Source of the DNA: Apostichopus japonicus
Lineage: Eukaryota; Echinodermata; Holothuroidea; Aspidochirotida; Stichopodidae
Direction: 5' to 3'
Length of the DNA stretch: 64,000 nt
Assembly: GCF_037975245.1 (NCBI RefSeq)
Contig: NC_092581.1
Location: 13,607,303-13,671,302, forward strand
In this document: piece after piece, positions 1 to 11,425 of the stretch
Position numbering within the stretch: the stretch's first letter is position 1
How the letters are laid out: each line of letters starts with the position of its first letter
The notes under the pieces: model-generated
The model's input: only the letters and a program-made list of their open reading frames with translations
What the model was told of the DNA's origin: nothing
Databases searched by the model: none
Made by a program: the position numbers and the translations under genes

Positions 1-1355
1 ATCGTCTTCCCTACAGTTTGGGTCTAACCATCCAAAGGCAAGATTTAATTGTCATTTATTAAATCAGACTTTCATTACTTCATTACAATACAGTAGTACT
101 TTGCAGTGGAAGAAGACTAAAAAATATATTAAGAAAAAAAACACAATTGTATTTTTTACTGAATAGTTGAACAATTTCCCCCAATTCCCTCAGAAGCAAA
201 TTTCACACTCTAATATACTAAGAGCAAAATGTTGGTAACGCTAACAGATGTGTCACGGCGCAACAAACTTTTGCCCTTCCAAAGTGTGAAATTTGAGGCT
301 TTTTCCCTCTTAGTCATACCTATTTTAACATTAGAATATTTCATATCGCGAAAATGTGAAAGCGTGAGAAAACAGTTCAAATGATAAATAGAGAACACCG
401 CTGATGTTTGCCAGAAATGTCTAATAAACTTCATTTCGCTTGAGAATTTCCAGAACTCATGCAATGTAATGAGTGCGCTCATACAAATTTCAGGGTAAAC
501 CGACTTCGATACCTTGGGGTTGACTTGCCGATAAAAACCTTGTATTATTTGGTTTTTACTGTTGTTAATATGTAATCATTTGTGATTTGGTTTGTTTCTA
601 TATCCATCTTTCTCTCTTTTTACTCTCCTTATCATATGAATGCTTCCAAACATACTCAAGCCTTCCAGGGGCCACGAAAAATTCTCCCCGTGGCAAACCG
701 CTAACATCATGCATCTTGCAAAGAAATATGAAAAAGAGAATGCCAAAAAAAAAAAGGAAAAAGAAATCCTCTTCGCTCTTGAGTGGCCCCCGGAGCCACT
801 TTTCAAGTTGCAAATGATAAGCGTGTTCGCTATGTCTTCGGATGATGGACAAATCAAAGCTTAGATGTAGAAAGTTCAGCCCCAGAGCATAATCTTACAT
901 CCGTCTCCCGTAAGAAATTTCACAGGAGGATGTGGGAAAAAAGGGAGGACAAATTTAATTGCTTTTATTGAACTTAAGGGATTTCAGCTTACTTATTGTG
1001 ATATAAAAAAAAAAGACTCAAAAGTAGTAAGTTTTTCTTTTTTTCCTAATTGTCTTAGAGCTAAATGGGAAATTGGATTCTTGCTCTCCAGTTGTTTTAC
1101 AGATTTGAAGGGAGACAAAGTTCACCTTTCAGTCAGAAGTCAAGACAAATGTAATAACTAATATATATATAAAGAGAAATGTTGTGAGTCATGTAGTAAT
1201 ATTGACTCATATACTCTGTAAGAAACCACAACTAGTATTGTCAAGAAAGATTAGATTTATTTAAACAACCCGAAGTGAAGAATTGACAGTCATAGATTTT
1301 CAGTTTTGCACTGGTGATGTAAATTAACACTTCATAGTATATCAACTAGGAACAT
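1..1355. other. No gene recognised
   Basis: AT-rich non-coding DNA with short A and T runs (for example near 750 and 1005) and an ATATAT stretch near 1160. Open frames here are short and without recognisable motifs. Confidence 0.6.
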
Positions 1356-1767
1356 TGGCCGTATTCGCACTGGTTACTGGTTGAACAGAGGATCATTTCG
1401 TATTTCGTTTTTAAAATTCTCAATAATGTTGCACCTGTGTACCTGTCAGAATTTGTACAACCATACAGACCTATTCGTCAAGCACTTCGTTCGTCCAGCA
1501 AAAACCTACTCCAGGATCGAGTTTCAAGGAATCAGTGGGGCCAGAGATCCTTCTCCTATGCAGCCCGCAAAAGAGTGGAATAACTTACCTCAATCAGTAA
1601 GACTTGTCAACAGCCTTGGACCTTCAAGATAAACCTAAAAACTTACCTGTTCCAAATTTCATTTATGTAACCTTTTTCTGCTGTTTCTGCAAAGCGCCAT
1701 GAGAACCTTCGGGCGGATACCGGCGCTATACAAAGTGTCCATTATTATTATTATTATTATTATTATA
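1356..1767 (+). mobile_element. 3' end of an L2/CR1-like non-LTR retrotransposon (LINE), 5'-truncated
   Basis: Translated in shifting frames, this stretch shows the C-terminal end of a LINE reverse-transcriptase ORF. The motifs are HWL.VEQRI, FKILNNVAPVYLSE near 1404-1455, then YRPIRQALRSSSK, then WNNLPQSVR near 1576-1602. These match the familiar LHWLPV..RI / APxYLS / WNSLP..R pattern of the L2/CR1/Crack groups. The 3' tail has a GCGCC...GGCGCTATACAAAGT segment followed by about nine ATT units at 1741-1767, typical of this clade. Frameshifts break the reading frame, so it is dead. The 5' part is missing, as expected for target-primed integration. Confidence 0.8.
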
Positions 1768-2547
1768 AAATGTGTGAGTGACCCCTCATGCCTGGTCTAT
1801 AATCACACACTCAAATAATGCATTAAATATTATATATTTATATGATAAAGTAATTGTTCTTTTCTTCGTAAATTTACTCTTTACCGAAAATTGCTGTTTT
1901 ATCTCTCATGAAAGCAATTTAATTGTCGACATTACTTCGGTCAGAGTATAAATTTGTCGCCTTAAATAGATAAAGTTACTGTGTGTATTAAACAAATAAA
2001 AAGTTGGAGAGCTAGAGGCCATCTTGTCACTCTTGTTGGTTTAGCCTCTACTTCAATTAATATTTTAAACCTTAAGTGTATTCTTAAACAAACTAATTCT
2101 TCCATGAAGAGGATAAAGAGAATATATATGATCGATATCACACACCAAGTGTGCTTTCTTGATAGAAACGAGGCTGAAATCTTAAATTTTAATACGTGCT
2201 TCAAAACTTTGGGCTGATACTCCCAGCAAAATAAGTATAAAGATGATATTATATACAGACCGATAGTGATAAAAACCAGGATGAATGTTGTGATAGAGGT
2301 AAGAAAGAGATGGGGCGGATATTTTAAAATATTGTCAGAAAAAATGTCCCCCAATGCGGGATCTTCAACCACGCCATAAATCGACAACAGACTTGTTTTG
2401 CGAAACTTGACAAGCCACGATCAGTGAAAGCACTTTGAATTCATTTGTGGTATCTCTGAAGGACACTTCTGGGCAAACAACCTGCATATTCCCTCGATTA
2501 CACGTAGTGTAACATATTTGAACTATCATATAATTGCAATTAATTAT
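1768..2547. other. No gene recognised
   Basis: AT-rich DNA between the LINE tail and the SINE. A 141-codon minus-strand frame (1962-2387) is hydrophobic and Ile/Leu-rich from AT bias. It has no known family signature. Confidence 0.55.
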
Positions 2548-2856
2548 AATTATCATAATTAATCAGCAGTTATTTTTCCGACACTTAAGCTACCACAAAT
2601 GTGGGAGAAACCCGCAAGGGCTTATTAATTACAACTTACAAGTGGCACAGCTTCCAAATCAACATTTAAAACTCAAAATTGGAATCTTTTCAAATTAGAA
2701 AGTCATTTAAGATGGGAAAACCGTAGATTGCTCTTGGATGAAAAACCCATCTTACTATGACCCGGCCGGGTATCGAACCTGGAACCTCCCAATTGCTAGG
2801 CCTCATTGCTTCAAATGCCACCGCCTTTATCCATCCACTAGGCCATAGCACCGGTA
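2548..2856 (-). mobile_element. tRNA-derived SINE, copy A
   Basis: Read on the minus strand, the element begins near 2856 with a tRNA-like head. It has an A-box-like TGGCCTAGTGGATGG at 2829-2843 and a B-box GGTTCGATACC at 2769-2779. These are followed by an unrelated body and an A/T-rich tail near 2550. A second copy at 47237-47535 is alignable over its full length, which shows a dispersed family rather than a tRNA gene. The tRNA cloverleaf is degenerate. Such elements are transcribed by RNA polymerase III and mobilised by LINE enzymes. Confidence 0.8.
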
Positions 2857-3280
2857 GGTTGTAACACTAAAACTTCACATTTTAGCAAAAAAGTGTTGCC
2901 TACTGGTTGTTTGGCAACTTTACACTCGTCTGGTCATCAACAAATCAGAAAGTTTCTTTGACTGTATCTTTTCAACCACGTCCGCTAGACTGAGGCTATT
3001 CTTTTGACCTTCACTAAAATTGTATCAAAGTCTCCAAAATGAAATATACCAGACTTGTACCTGTGATTCTTCTTGTAGTTATTGAAGACAAGATTTTTTG
3101 ATATATTTTTCACAGTTAGCACATAGATTCATATGGTTATAGTACTTTTCAAAATCTTTGGCGATCTGTAAACAGGATAGATCTCTCGCATTAGGACTCA
3201 GCAGAGCGGTATCTATGGCTCTGTTAGGACTGATATGACAGCGCCCTCTACATAAATGCTGAAAATCCCCATTCCAGTAT

Positions 3281-3398
3281 CTATGGGTTGTTTCTATTTA
3301 TATCAATGACCATATTAAAGTGTGCTGAGGTGTAATTTGACATTGCAATTCCTAGCTATGGGTTGTTGCTATTTATATCAATGACCATATTAAAGTGT
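3281..3398 (+). repeat. Two-copy tandem duplication, period 75 bp
   Basis: A 43-bp segment starting ctatgggttgtt and ending attaaagtgt occurs at 3281-3323 and again at 3356-3398, with one mismatch. The 32-bp spacer is not repeated afterwards. It is a recent local duplication with no coding content. Confidence 0.85.
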
Positions 3399-3687
3399 TA
3401 GTTAATGTTTGGGAAGACTTAATTTGAAAAAGGCAATGTGTATTACAAATGTGAGGAGGGAATTGTAAATGAATTTGACCAAAAATTTAAATACCTTCCT
3501 CATTTTATGGATTTAAAAAACATAGTGATTTTATAAAAATATGCCTTGTTTTAGTTTAGTGAATATACCAAAGGGTTTATTAATTAGCCTACAGGGGAGG
3601 TGCTCATTTGAAACCGACTATCCATTTGATGATTATGGATGAACTTTAGTTTGCCTTTTCTAGCTTTTTCAAAGTGAACATGTTCAG

Positions 3688-4334
3688 CAAGGGCGGCGGA
3701 AGCACTTTTAATCTGGGGGGGCACCGACATCAAAGGGCACTTTGCAGAAATTCGATTGGACTGATGTAGCCTTATATTTAGTACCCTTTATAACTCTTAT
3801 TGTATTATCTTATTTGCATATACACATCACTCCATCAATGCCCCCCCCCCCCCTCAAGGAAAATATGCATACTAGCACTGCAATATCCAATGTGCAAATT
3901 GGGAAACAAGGAACAAGTTTTCTATTGAGACAAAATGAGGTGAAATCATGCTAGTTGCTAATGTAGGAATATGCCGAATTAGAGTTTATTTCTTGTTAAT
4001 ATCTTAACAATTTTTTTCCATTCGAAATAGCTTTGAGTTTGACCCACATAAATTCATTAAAAGTCAGGGGCGTAGCCGGGATTTGCAAAGTTGTGTGCAC
4101 GACTATCTGAGCGGAGCGGCACCATCGGTTGGCGCGGAGCGTACAAGAAAATTTTTGGTTTTACAAACCCCTCAGATGGCCGGAAACGGCCCTTCCCGAG
4201 TGTTCATTCTGGTTCCCTGGCCTCTTGCTAACTTAATACACCTCAATTTTTATGTAGAAAAAGGGCACATTTTTAACCCTGAGGAAAAGTGGGGGGGCAC
4301 GTGCCCCCTGTGCCCCCCGGTTCCGCCGCCCTTG
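3688..4334. mobile_element. Non-autonomous hAT-like DNA transposon (MITE-type), 647 bp
   Basis: The ends are a perfect 14-bp inverted repeat: CAAGGGCGGCGGAA at 3688-3701 and its complement at 4321-4334. Each is flanked by the same 8-bp sequence ATGTTCAG (3680-3687 and 4335-4342), a target-site duplication. Eight-base duplications with a CA(A)GGG(C)G start fit the hAT superfamily. No transposase is encoded. Inside are G-rich blocks followed by GGGCAC motifs near both ends and a 13-base C run at 3841-3853. A second hAT-like start, CAGGGGCGTAGCCGGG, at 4065-4080 suggests a nested or composite origin. The block shares subterminal sequence with the element at 30377-30659. Confidence 0.88.
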
Positions 4335-4342
4335 ATGTTCAG

Positions 4343-7247
4343 AGATTTACAATGCAAGCATGTAATTTTGGCAGCGATTCCTGCTCGCAGAACTCGCCCA
4401 CTCATCAGTGTCCGCGACTGAATGGAAGAGTTTAGTGTACTTCAGCAACTGCCTGCATCGACAAAATACAAATTGAACCGTTTGAAGTACAAAACAACCA
4501 TCATAGATTATTATCATGTCTGAAGGTTTACAGAATCAAGTGACCATTGCCACATACTCATTAGGAGCTATAAAAGTGCATTATCTTTCTGTATTGATAT
4601 GTAGATTTCCACACAGGGTAGGGTTTGTTTGATCACAACTAATTAAAGTGTCTGACTTTAATAGTTGCAGTATGTATTTCACATTAGCACATCAGTGTCC
4701 CACATTGGATACATAATTTGGACAATGATCTGTAAATGCTTATAGTGCAGTATTGTACACCAACAGATATGGGTAAAAAATGGTAAGTAAGTAAAGTAGG
4801 AGCATCTGCCATTCATATATGCAAATAATATGCAAATCATATATGGTAAATGTTATCCACATATGAACCTGGTATTTTGTAAGTTTTAACTTTCAAGTGG
4901 ATGCTTGGCTGAGTTCCCCCCTCATTGAACTCACTTGAACCCTCTGCTCTTCCCCCCCCCCAATTCCTTGCCTTCTATCTCCTCATCCCTTCTCTGTGCC
5001 ATGTACCTTCCCCCCTCCCCTTCCTTTCCCTTCTTCTTCCCCTTGAAAACCTCTTCTGCTCCCTCCTTTAACCCTCATGTCCCTTGCCATTGAATCCGCC
5101 CTATGGGAATTCTACATATTAACTCATTTATTAACTTATAGAAGACTGTACAGTAATTTGTGAGAAAACTGGTAAACACTTTCAAGTCAACATAATGAAA
5201 TTGTATGTTAGTATATATACCAATGCATACCCAGCAGACTATGTGATGGCTATCATTGTTAATGATTAAAGTCAACAAATGGATCGCACCTGCCTGCCCA
5301 GAAAAAAAAAAACCCTCTTGATTCATCCAAACTGGATTACCCAGCCCCGTTTGAATTTAGTGTTAAGCACTTCGAGGTAGTAATTGATGTGCCTCCAAAA
5401 AGATTTGGGAGATGTGAAACGAGATTTGAAATTTGATAAGAATGTGAGTCAGCCATTAGGCTACATAGCTTTCAGACTTAAGAGTTAGCATCTTACCAGG
5501 AAAATGAGAATTTACTTATAAGGAAGATCAGAAGGAACAGCTTTTGACATCTTGAAATTTTAGGAATTAAACAAACCAATTCATTCCTGCTGACTTGTGG
5601 AATTAAAACATTGAAGAGATTTTCTCTTTGTTCCTTTTTTCTGTTGCTTTTAAGAATGTTTCAGAAAGAGGTCAATCGTACTTTTGCAATGAGGAACCAA
5701 GTGCATGTTAGGTTCTGCATAATGTCAAAGTTTTATCGTTCTCTCAAGGTTTTTTTTATTCCATAACCATTATTTAAAAGTAATGTTTCACGCAGTGTAT
5801 TATCAAACAAATGTAATCTTTGTAGCTTATAGTCTCGTGTACTTTTCAAGGGCGTCATGGTATCTCACTATCTCAACAGATAAAAGAGTTTGTTTCGCAT
5901 GATCGAGGATGAAGACTTTATGGGGGTAGCAACAAGAATGAGGTTAATACGTTCTCTACTCAGACATCACAGGCTCTTTACTATACAAACAGTGCATGTG
6001 TTTTTCCATCTAATCAAATTTTTATCCAGCCTAATAATCACTGTAACACTTTACATCCCTGTAAATAGCATGACCTATGATTTAATGAAGCTGTTGCTAA
6101 GGGAAATCTGTTCTTTAGCGACAATATCAAAATATTAACGCAGAGTATGTGAATGTACAAGTAGAATGAGACAACAATATAACAAGTACACAATGGGTGG
6201 GTAGGGTGGGAAAGCAAGTGTTAGCAATTCGCGGAACTGTTACCAGCACCCCGAATACACTAAAAGAAAAACGGGTTAAAAGGCCGTCCCGAAAACCGAC
6301 CCTTTGCAGGTCCAAAATAAAGATTGATTATCCCGCACTATTCTTCTAGAACAGTGATAAGCAAGCCATGTTGGAAATGCCATCGATCAATTTAATTCTG
6401 AGAATTCTTTGGAGACCCGAGAACATTGAAGCCAAGTTATTTGCAATGGGTTCACAATCTTATAATAGAGCTGTTTAAAATGTCAAAACAAAAAACAAAC
6501 AAGTTAATGACTGTGTGTTATCTGCTTTGCTTTTCCTTGTGTAGAATTGTTATTTTATTTAACCTCAGTGCAAATCTCACAGTCGTGCGGCAATGTTTCT
6601 CTTTGACTAGCGATTCGGTAACCTTGTTTCTTGAGTTGCTGAGTAACGTGAGAATTAGGCCATCGACAAAAATCCTGGGTTTGAAATTAAATTTTGTTTT
6701 TGTGTGTGGAAATGGGGTTTGGATTGGCTCTATTTTGAAGGTTTGTTTTTCATTTCATTTCATATGGTATAACTTTACCACATGATATAGGTCGCGATTT
6801 AAGATTGATTGTGGTTTGCCAATGGAAAGAAATTTACTGTATCGTATTTCTCGGAAGCTGTCGCTAAAGGATGCTGATATAGTAGACATTGTCTGCACTG
6901 ACCCAAAAATTAACCGTGTTGAAGTATGTTGACAGTTTCTTTGAAGATATAGGGTATATCTTGCGCAGTATCATTTTATAGCCTGATTGAGAAGGGTTGA
7001 CAAGTCCCTGACGCTGGTTAACCAGAGAGACCTTGCCTCCCCTCTGCCCCTCCCCTCCTCCCCCTCTCGTCCTTAATAGTTTTTACAGCAATGATTTTTG
7101 CAAAGATGGGATACTGCAGCGGCCACCATGGTCTATTCTCTTGACACCCCCTCCCCCTCCTGTCTTAAGCACAAACATGTGTCAGGATGTCGGACAGGTC
7201 AGAATGGATATCTACTGATCTAATTACTGTACAATGGGGCTTAGAAT
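4343..7247. other. No gene recognised
   Basis: AT-rich DNA with a C/T-rich stretch at about 4910-5070 (including a C9 run) and another at about 7035-7070. No exon with convincing splice sites and protein similarity was seen. Confidence 0.55.
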
Positions 7248-7320
7248 TGGAAGGGGAGGGGGAAGGGAAGGGAAGGGGGAAGGGAAGGGAAGGGGGAAGG
7301 GAAGGGGGAAGGGAAGAGAA
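7248..7320. repeat. Polypurine tract, GGGAA/GGGGGAAGGGAA units
   Basis: About 70 bp of G and A only, in repeats of ggaaggga and ggggaaggga. It could form G-quadruplex or triplex structures. Confidence 0.9.
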
Positions 7321-10300
7321 GATGACATTATAGAGATGTATTTGGCTCCTTGTGGTAATAGTTAGATTCATGCTCTAAAAACAGTTTTAATAACATTTGC
7401 CTCAGAATCCCCTTAGAATAGATTCCTTAATTAGATGCCTATGAGATATCTTCAGTTTTCTAAGATGACTGTAAGTTACAACTAGACAGGGAGCAACGAG
7501 ATGTCCGACATTTGCCCAGGCCGTCCCACATTCCATGTCCTGTCCAGTTCCATCCGGCATGACCTTGCACTGGAAAAAAAAATAGGGTTCGAGCAAAACT
7601 GTCAATGTTTGACACATTTTCAAAACTCTACGTGTAGCTATAATCCTGGCTTCCGTAAATTAATGTACATTTTCCCATTCATATTTACCACTGAACAAGT
7701 ACAAATTTCTCATTCGATTAGTAGATCTTTTCTCGTTTCACATACACTGCGTAGTTATATATGTTGTACATCTAAATATGTATTAACATTGTCACATATA
7801 TGTAACTTGCATGGTTTTCAACAAGCTTTTAAACATATCTGGCTCATGACAAGCAGATATTGATAATTCTCCTTGAGTCATCAATGTGGTCTGTCAAAAG
7901 GGAGGGGGGGGGGTGGAGAGGTGTGTCATGGAGGCTGGAGCCTCTGGTCCTGGGTTGATTAGGGGTCTTGGGAATATATCTAGGGGTCTTGGGAAAATAT
8001 GGGATAAGGAGACTGTAGTGTATTCTCTTTTAAATAACTGCTAAATTGAAAAATTGGTTCTTTACAACCCAAGGAGGCATCCTCCATTTTGATACCATGT
8101 CAGTGGCCATCATACAACTACTCAATGATAAGTACATAGTCAAAATGTTCCGTTTTTCATTGTGCATCAATGCCGGCTATATTTTATATTAATTACAGAC
8201 CTTGTTTGATGTGTAATATATGTACACCATTCTCCATGACTTAATACATTTTAATTTGATGAAACTATTCCCTTTACCATATATAATTGACCTTTTAACT
8301 TACCCTAATTTGTAGTTACCCCCATTTTCTTAGTGCATCTCTATAAAGAGTAAACGAGGAACAAGGAGTGAAACTAAAGTGCATTTAATTAAGGATCGTA
8401 TTCCACTAATGGTCGCCGGCCAGGCTGTACGCTACAGGGAAGTCAATTTCGGGGGAAATGTCAACGAGTTATCTCAGAGATGCTCAGGCAATCCTTGCCT
8501 GCAAGAAAAATAAATAAATAGACAAATAAGTAAAGAGTAATGAGCATTATGTACATTGATATTTCAGAGGCATTAGGAACACTTGGTTGCCATAGTAATT
8601 ATAGCAATTTTTAAAATTTATAATGCAAATGGACAAGCATTGTTGGAATTTAAATATGATTACAATCTTAAAAAACTACTTAGCAAAGTAATACATAATT
8701 GCTAAAGACAGTTTAGGAATAGTGAGTTTATTTGTTACCATTCCGCCCTACAGAATACTGTTACTTCAGGAAAGTTAAATCAACGTATATAAATGTTGTT
8801 CTGAATCATTGAAGTAATATAGTAAAACTTGTTAAAATTCTGCAATAACTACTCAAAGTTACCTTTTGAATTGATTTGGTCAACTTTTTCAATGCTCTTT
8901 GACATTAAAATTCCTAAAAAAAAAATTTCAATCGTTTTAAGCTTGACCAAGTCAAGTTTAGTTTCAAGTAAAACTCAAAATTTTGGTTTGCATTTCATGT
9001 TTTAAATAAAATATATGACAAATTTTTGGATAATTACAAGATTTTGCCACACGCTTCATAATATATTTTTGGTGTAGGCATGCAGGTACAATATTGTTTT
9101 TAGTGCAAAGACAACCTGCTGCTACTATACACAGAATTCACTTAAGTATTTCTTTATTATCCATCATAATTAGTTTTCAATTTTGGCTTGAAATCACATT
9201 CTTAAAGACTGATATCTTTGACGAAACTGGCCGACGTAAATTTGACCTAGTCAGATAAAAGTAATTTACCCTGTAATATCTGTTTTGAATGATTGTATCC
9301 GTAGGTTTTTTAAGAAATATGATCATGATCTTGATTGAAATTAACTCGAAAGATTCTATCAAATCCAGCAAGACGTTATTAATTCACTTTGCTAACCCAA
9401 GGAAATTTAAGTCAAAGAAAAAAAAAATTGCTAATTAAGTATCCCTTTCTTTTCCGCTGGTCTAAACAAAACTTTAAATCTAGTTTTCCACGTTGCTTAT
9501 AAAAAAAAAGAAGGCTACAGCTAAAATTAAACGTCAGGATTTCTATTTTCATGACCCAACAAGTGAGAAATAGATACCCATTCTAGATAATAAAAAAAAT
9601 CTATTTGTTGGCTGGCTTCTGATCGGACGGGTTATTTAATGTGCTAATGAGATGTGCATAAACGTTGGCTGGCAGCAGCTCCGGTCTCACCCGAGGCGTG
9701 CGAGAGAGAGATAGCCGATGTGTTTACCGATACAAGGTAGTACTGAGCAGTCGAGTCTCCCAGGGGCAGCGTGATTCATAATGATAACGCAGGGTCAACG
9801 ATCTATTCGACAGATTTTTCATTTTGGCAAAATTGATTAGCTTAGCTTTTCGAGCATCTGAGGGAATTGTAAAGTTAACATTTATTTGATGGCTGTAGCA
9901 TGTAGCCGATGATGAATGACTCTCGTTATGTGACCCACGTACCAGAAGAAGAGAATATTTTGTCCTTATTTTTCGGTTGTTTTTCTCTTCTCTCTCGCAC
10001 TGCGGCCGGTACGGCAAAAAACAAATTTAAATTTTGGTGCAGGACGATGAGCTTGGAAGGCAAACAAGAGGTATGCGTTTTCTCTTTGGGCCTAGAAAGG
10101 GAGTTAGAATAACGTTGGTCGATTAAAATCAAAGACAGAAGTAATATTATTTTTCATGAAGAGTGAGAATTATTCCTTATGCCTGGGTACTTTGAATCCA
10201 TCTAGAGAATAGATTTGAACCTCTGGTGACTTTAAATTTAACATAGATTTTATTTTTTATGAAAATTGATGGAGAAATTATTCAGGTAAAGATAGGTTGC

Positions 10301-10577
10301 ATGATGTCTCATAAGGATAAACTCTCGAAAATTAGAAATGTGTGTAGAAATAACTAACACATGGTTTTAAATTAAGGCACTTTCCAATGGGCAGACCGTT
10401 TGTCAAAAGTAAACCTCTAAATTTTCAGTGTGTCATCAAAGCTGTGATGTCAAGCTGATAGACAATTTTAAGATAGTTAGGTAAGACGGTTTTTAAAATT
10501 GGAAAAATTGAGGGAATGCCTGGGAATACCATTTGCAGAGAGTTTGTCAGTCATCATCGCTTTGACACCACAATTTA
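7321..10577. other. No gene recognised; CpG-richer patch near 9600-10130
   Basis: This is mostly AT-rich DNA. A G run lies at about 7903-7912. The interval of about 9600-10130 has more CG dinucleotides than its surroundings and overlapping short frames on both strands, but no recognisable protein. It could hold a regulatory element or untranslated exon. Confidence 0.45.
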
Positions 10578-10612
10578 TATTTATTATTTATTTATTTATT
10601 TATATTATTATG
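10578..10612. repeat. TTTA microsatellite
   Basis: A run of tttattatttatttatttatttata units, imperfect and about 35 bp long. Confidence 0.85.
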
Positions 10613-10919
10613 CAGGAGTGGGCTGGGGAAGTGGGCAATTGTCATAGCATTCAATCATTTCCATTCGGGTGTGGTGTTGCCCAGGGCTGTGGGTTGGGTG
10701 GTATGGGCTGTGCCCCTGCCCATAACTTTCTTTCAAACAGCTATACATTTAAGAACACAAACTAAAAGATAGTAGCACAGTATAAATATTTAATTGAAAT
10801 GATGGAAATATTTAAGCATCATCTAAGCCCTCTTATCCAAACAACACATTTCTCCTGGAGAGAAATCAGCCAACATTTGTACTCCAACCAAAATCATAGG
10901 CCTGGTGCTGCCGCATTAG

Positions 10920-11425
10920 TACCTGATAGGAATATGGTCACACTCATTGGGCCCATGGTAGTAGGGGTGGAATATGGTCTGACCTTTTGTGCCCACTATA
11001 GCACACCACCTGTAGGGGTGGAATATGGTCTGGCCTTTTGTGCCCACTATAGTACACCACCTGTAGGGGTGGAATATGGTCTGACTCTTTGGGCCCAGAT
11101 AGAACACCACCTGTAGGGGTGGTGTATGGTCTGATTCTTTGGGCCCACGATAGCACACCACCTGTAGGGGTAGAATATGGTCTGACCCTTTGGGCCCATG
11201 ATAGCACACCACCTGTAGGTGTGGAATATGGTCTGACCCTTGGGCCCACGATAGCACACCACCTGTAGGGATGGCTATGGTCTGACCCTTTGGGTCCACG
11301 ATAGCACACCACCTGTAGGGATGGTTATGGTCTGACCCTTGGGTCCACGATAGCACACCACCTGTAGGGGTGGTTATGGTATAACCCTTTGGGCCCACGA
11401 TAGCACACCACCTGTAGGGGTAACC
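10920..11425. repeat. 51-bp minisatellite, about nine copies
   Basis: The unit resembles gcacaccacctgtaggggtg followed by gaatatggtctgaccctttgggcccacgata and recurs every 50-51 bp. Because 51 is a multiple of three, several frames stay open, including a 160-codon minus-strand frame. Those frames only translate the repeat and show no domain. One-base losses in single units break the frames in places. Confidence 0.95.

Noticed and set aside
1381-1632. 83-codon frame as a stand-alone gene
   Set aside because: It is a frame-shifted piece of a LINE reverse-transcriptase C-terminus directly followed by the LINE 3' tail and ATT repeat.
2760-2856. Possible tRNA gene on the minus strand
   Set aside because: A and B boxes are present but the cloverleaf is degenerate, and a full-length second copy with the same downstream body exists. 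It is a SINE head.
10916-11398. 160-, 122- and 71-codon minus-strand frames
   Set aside because: They translate the 51-bp minisatellite in three frames. There is no domain, start context or independent coding signal.
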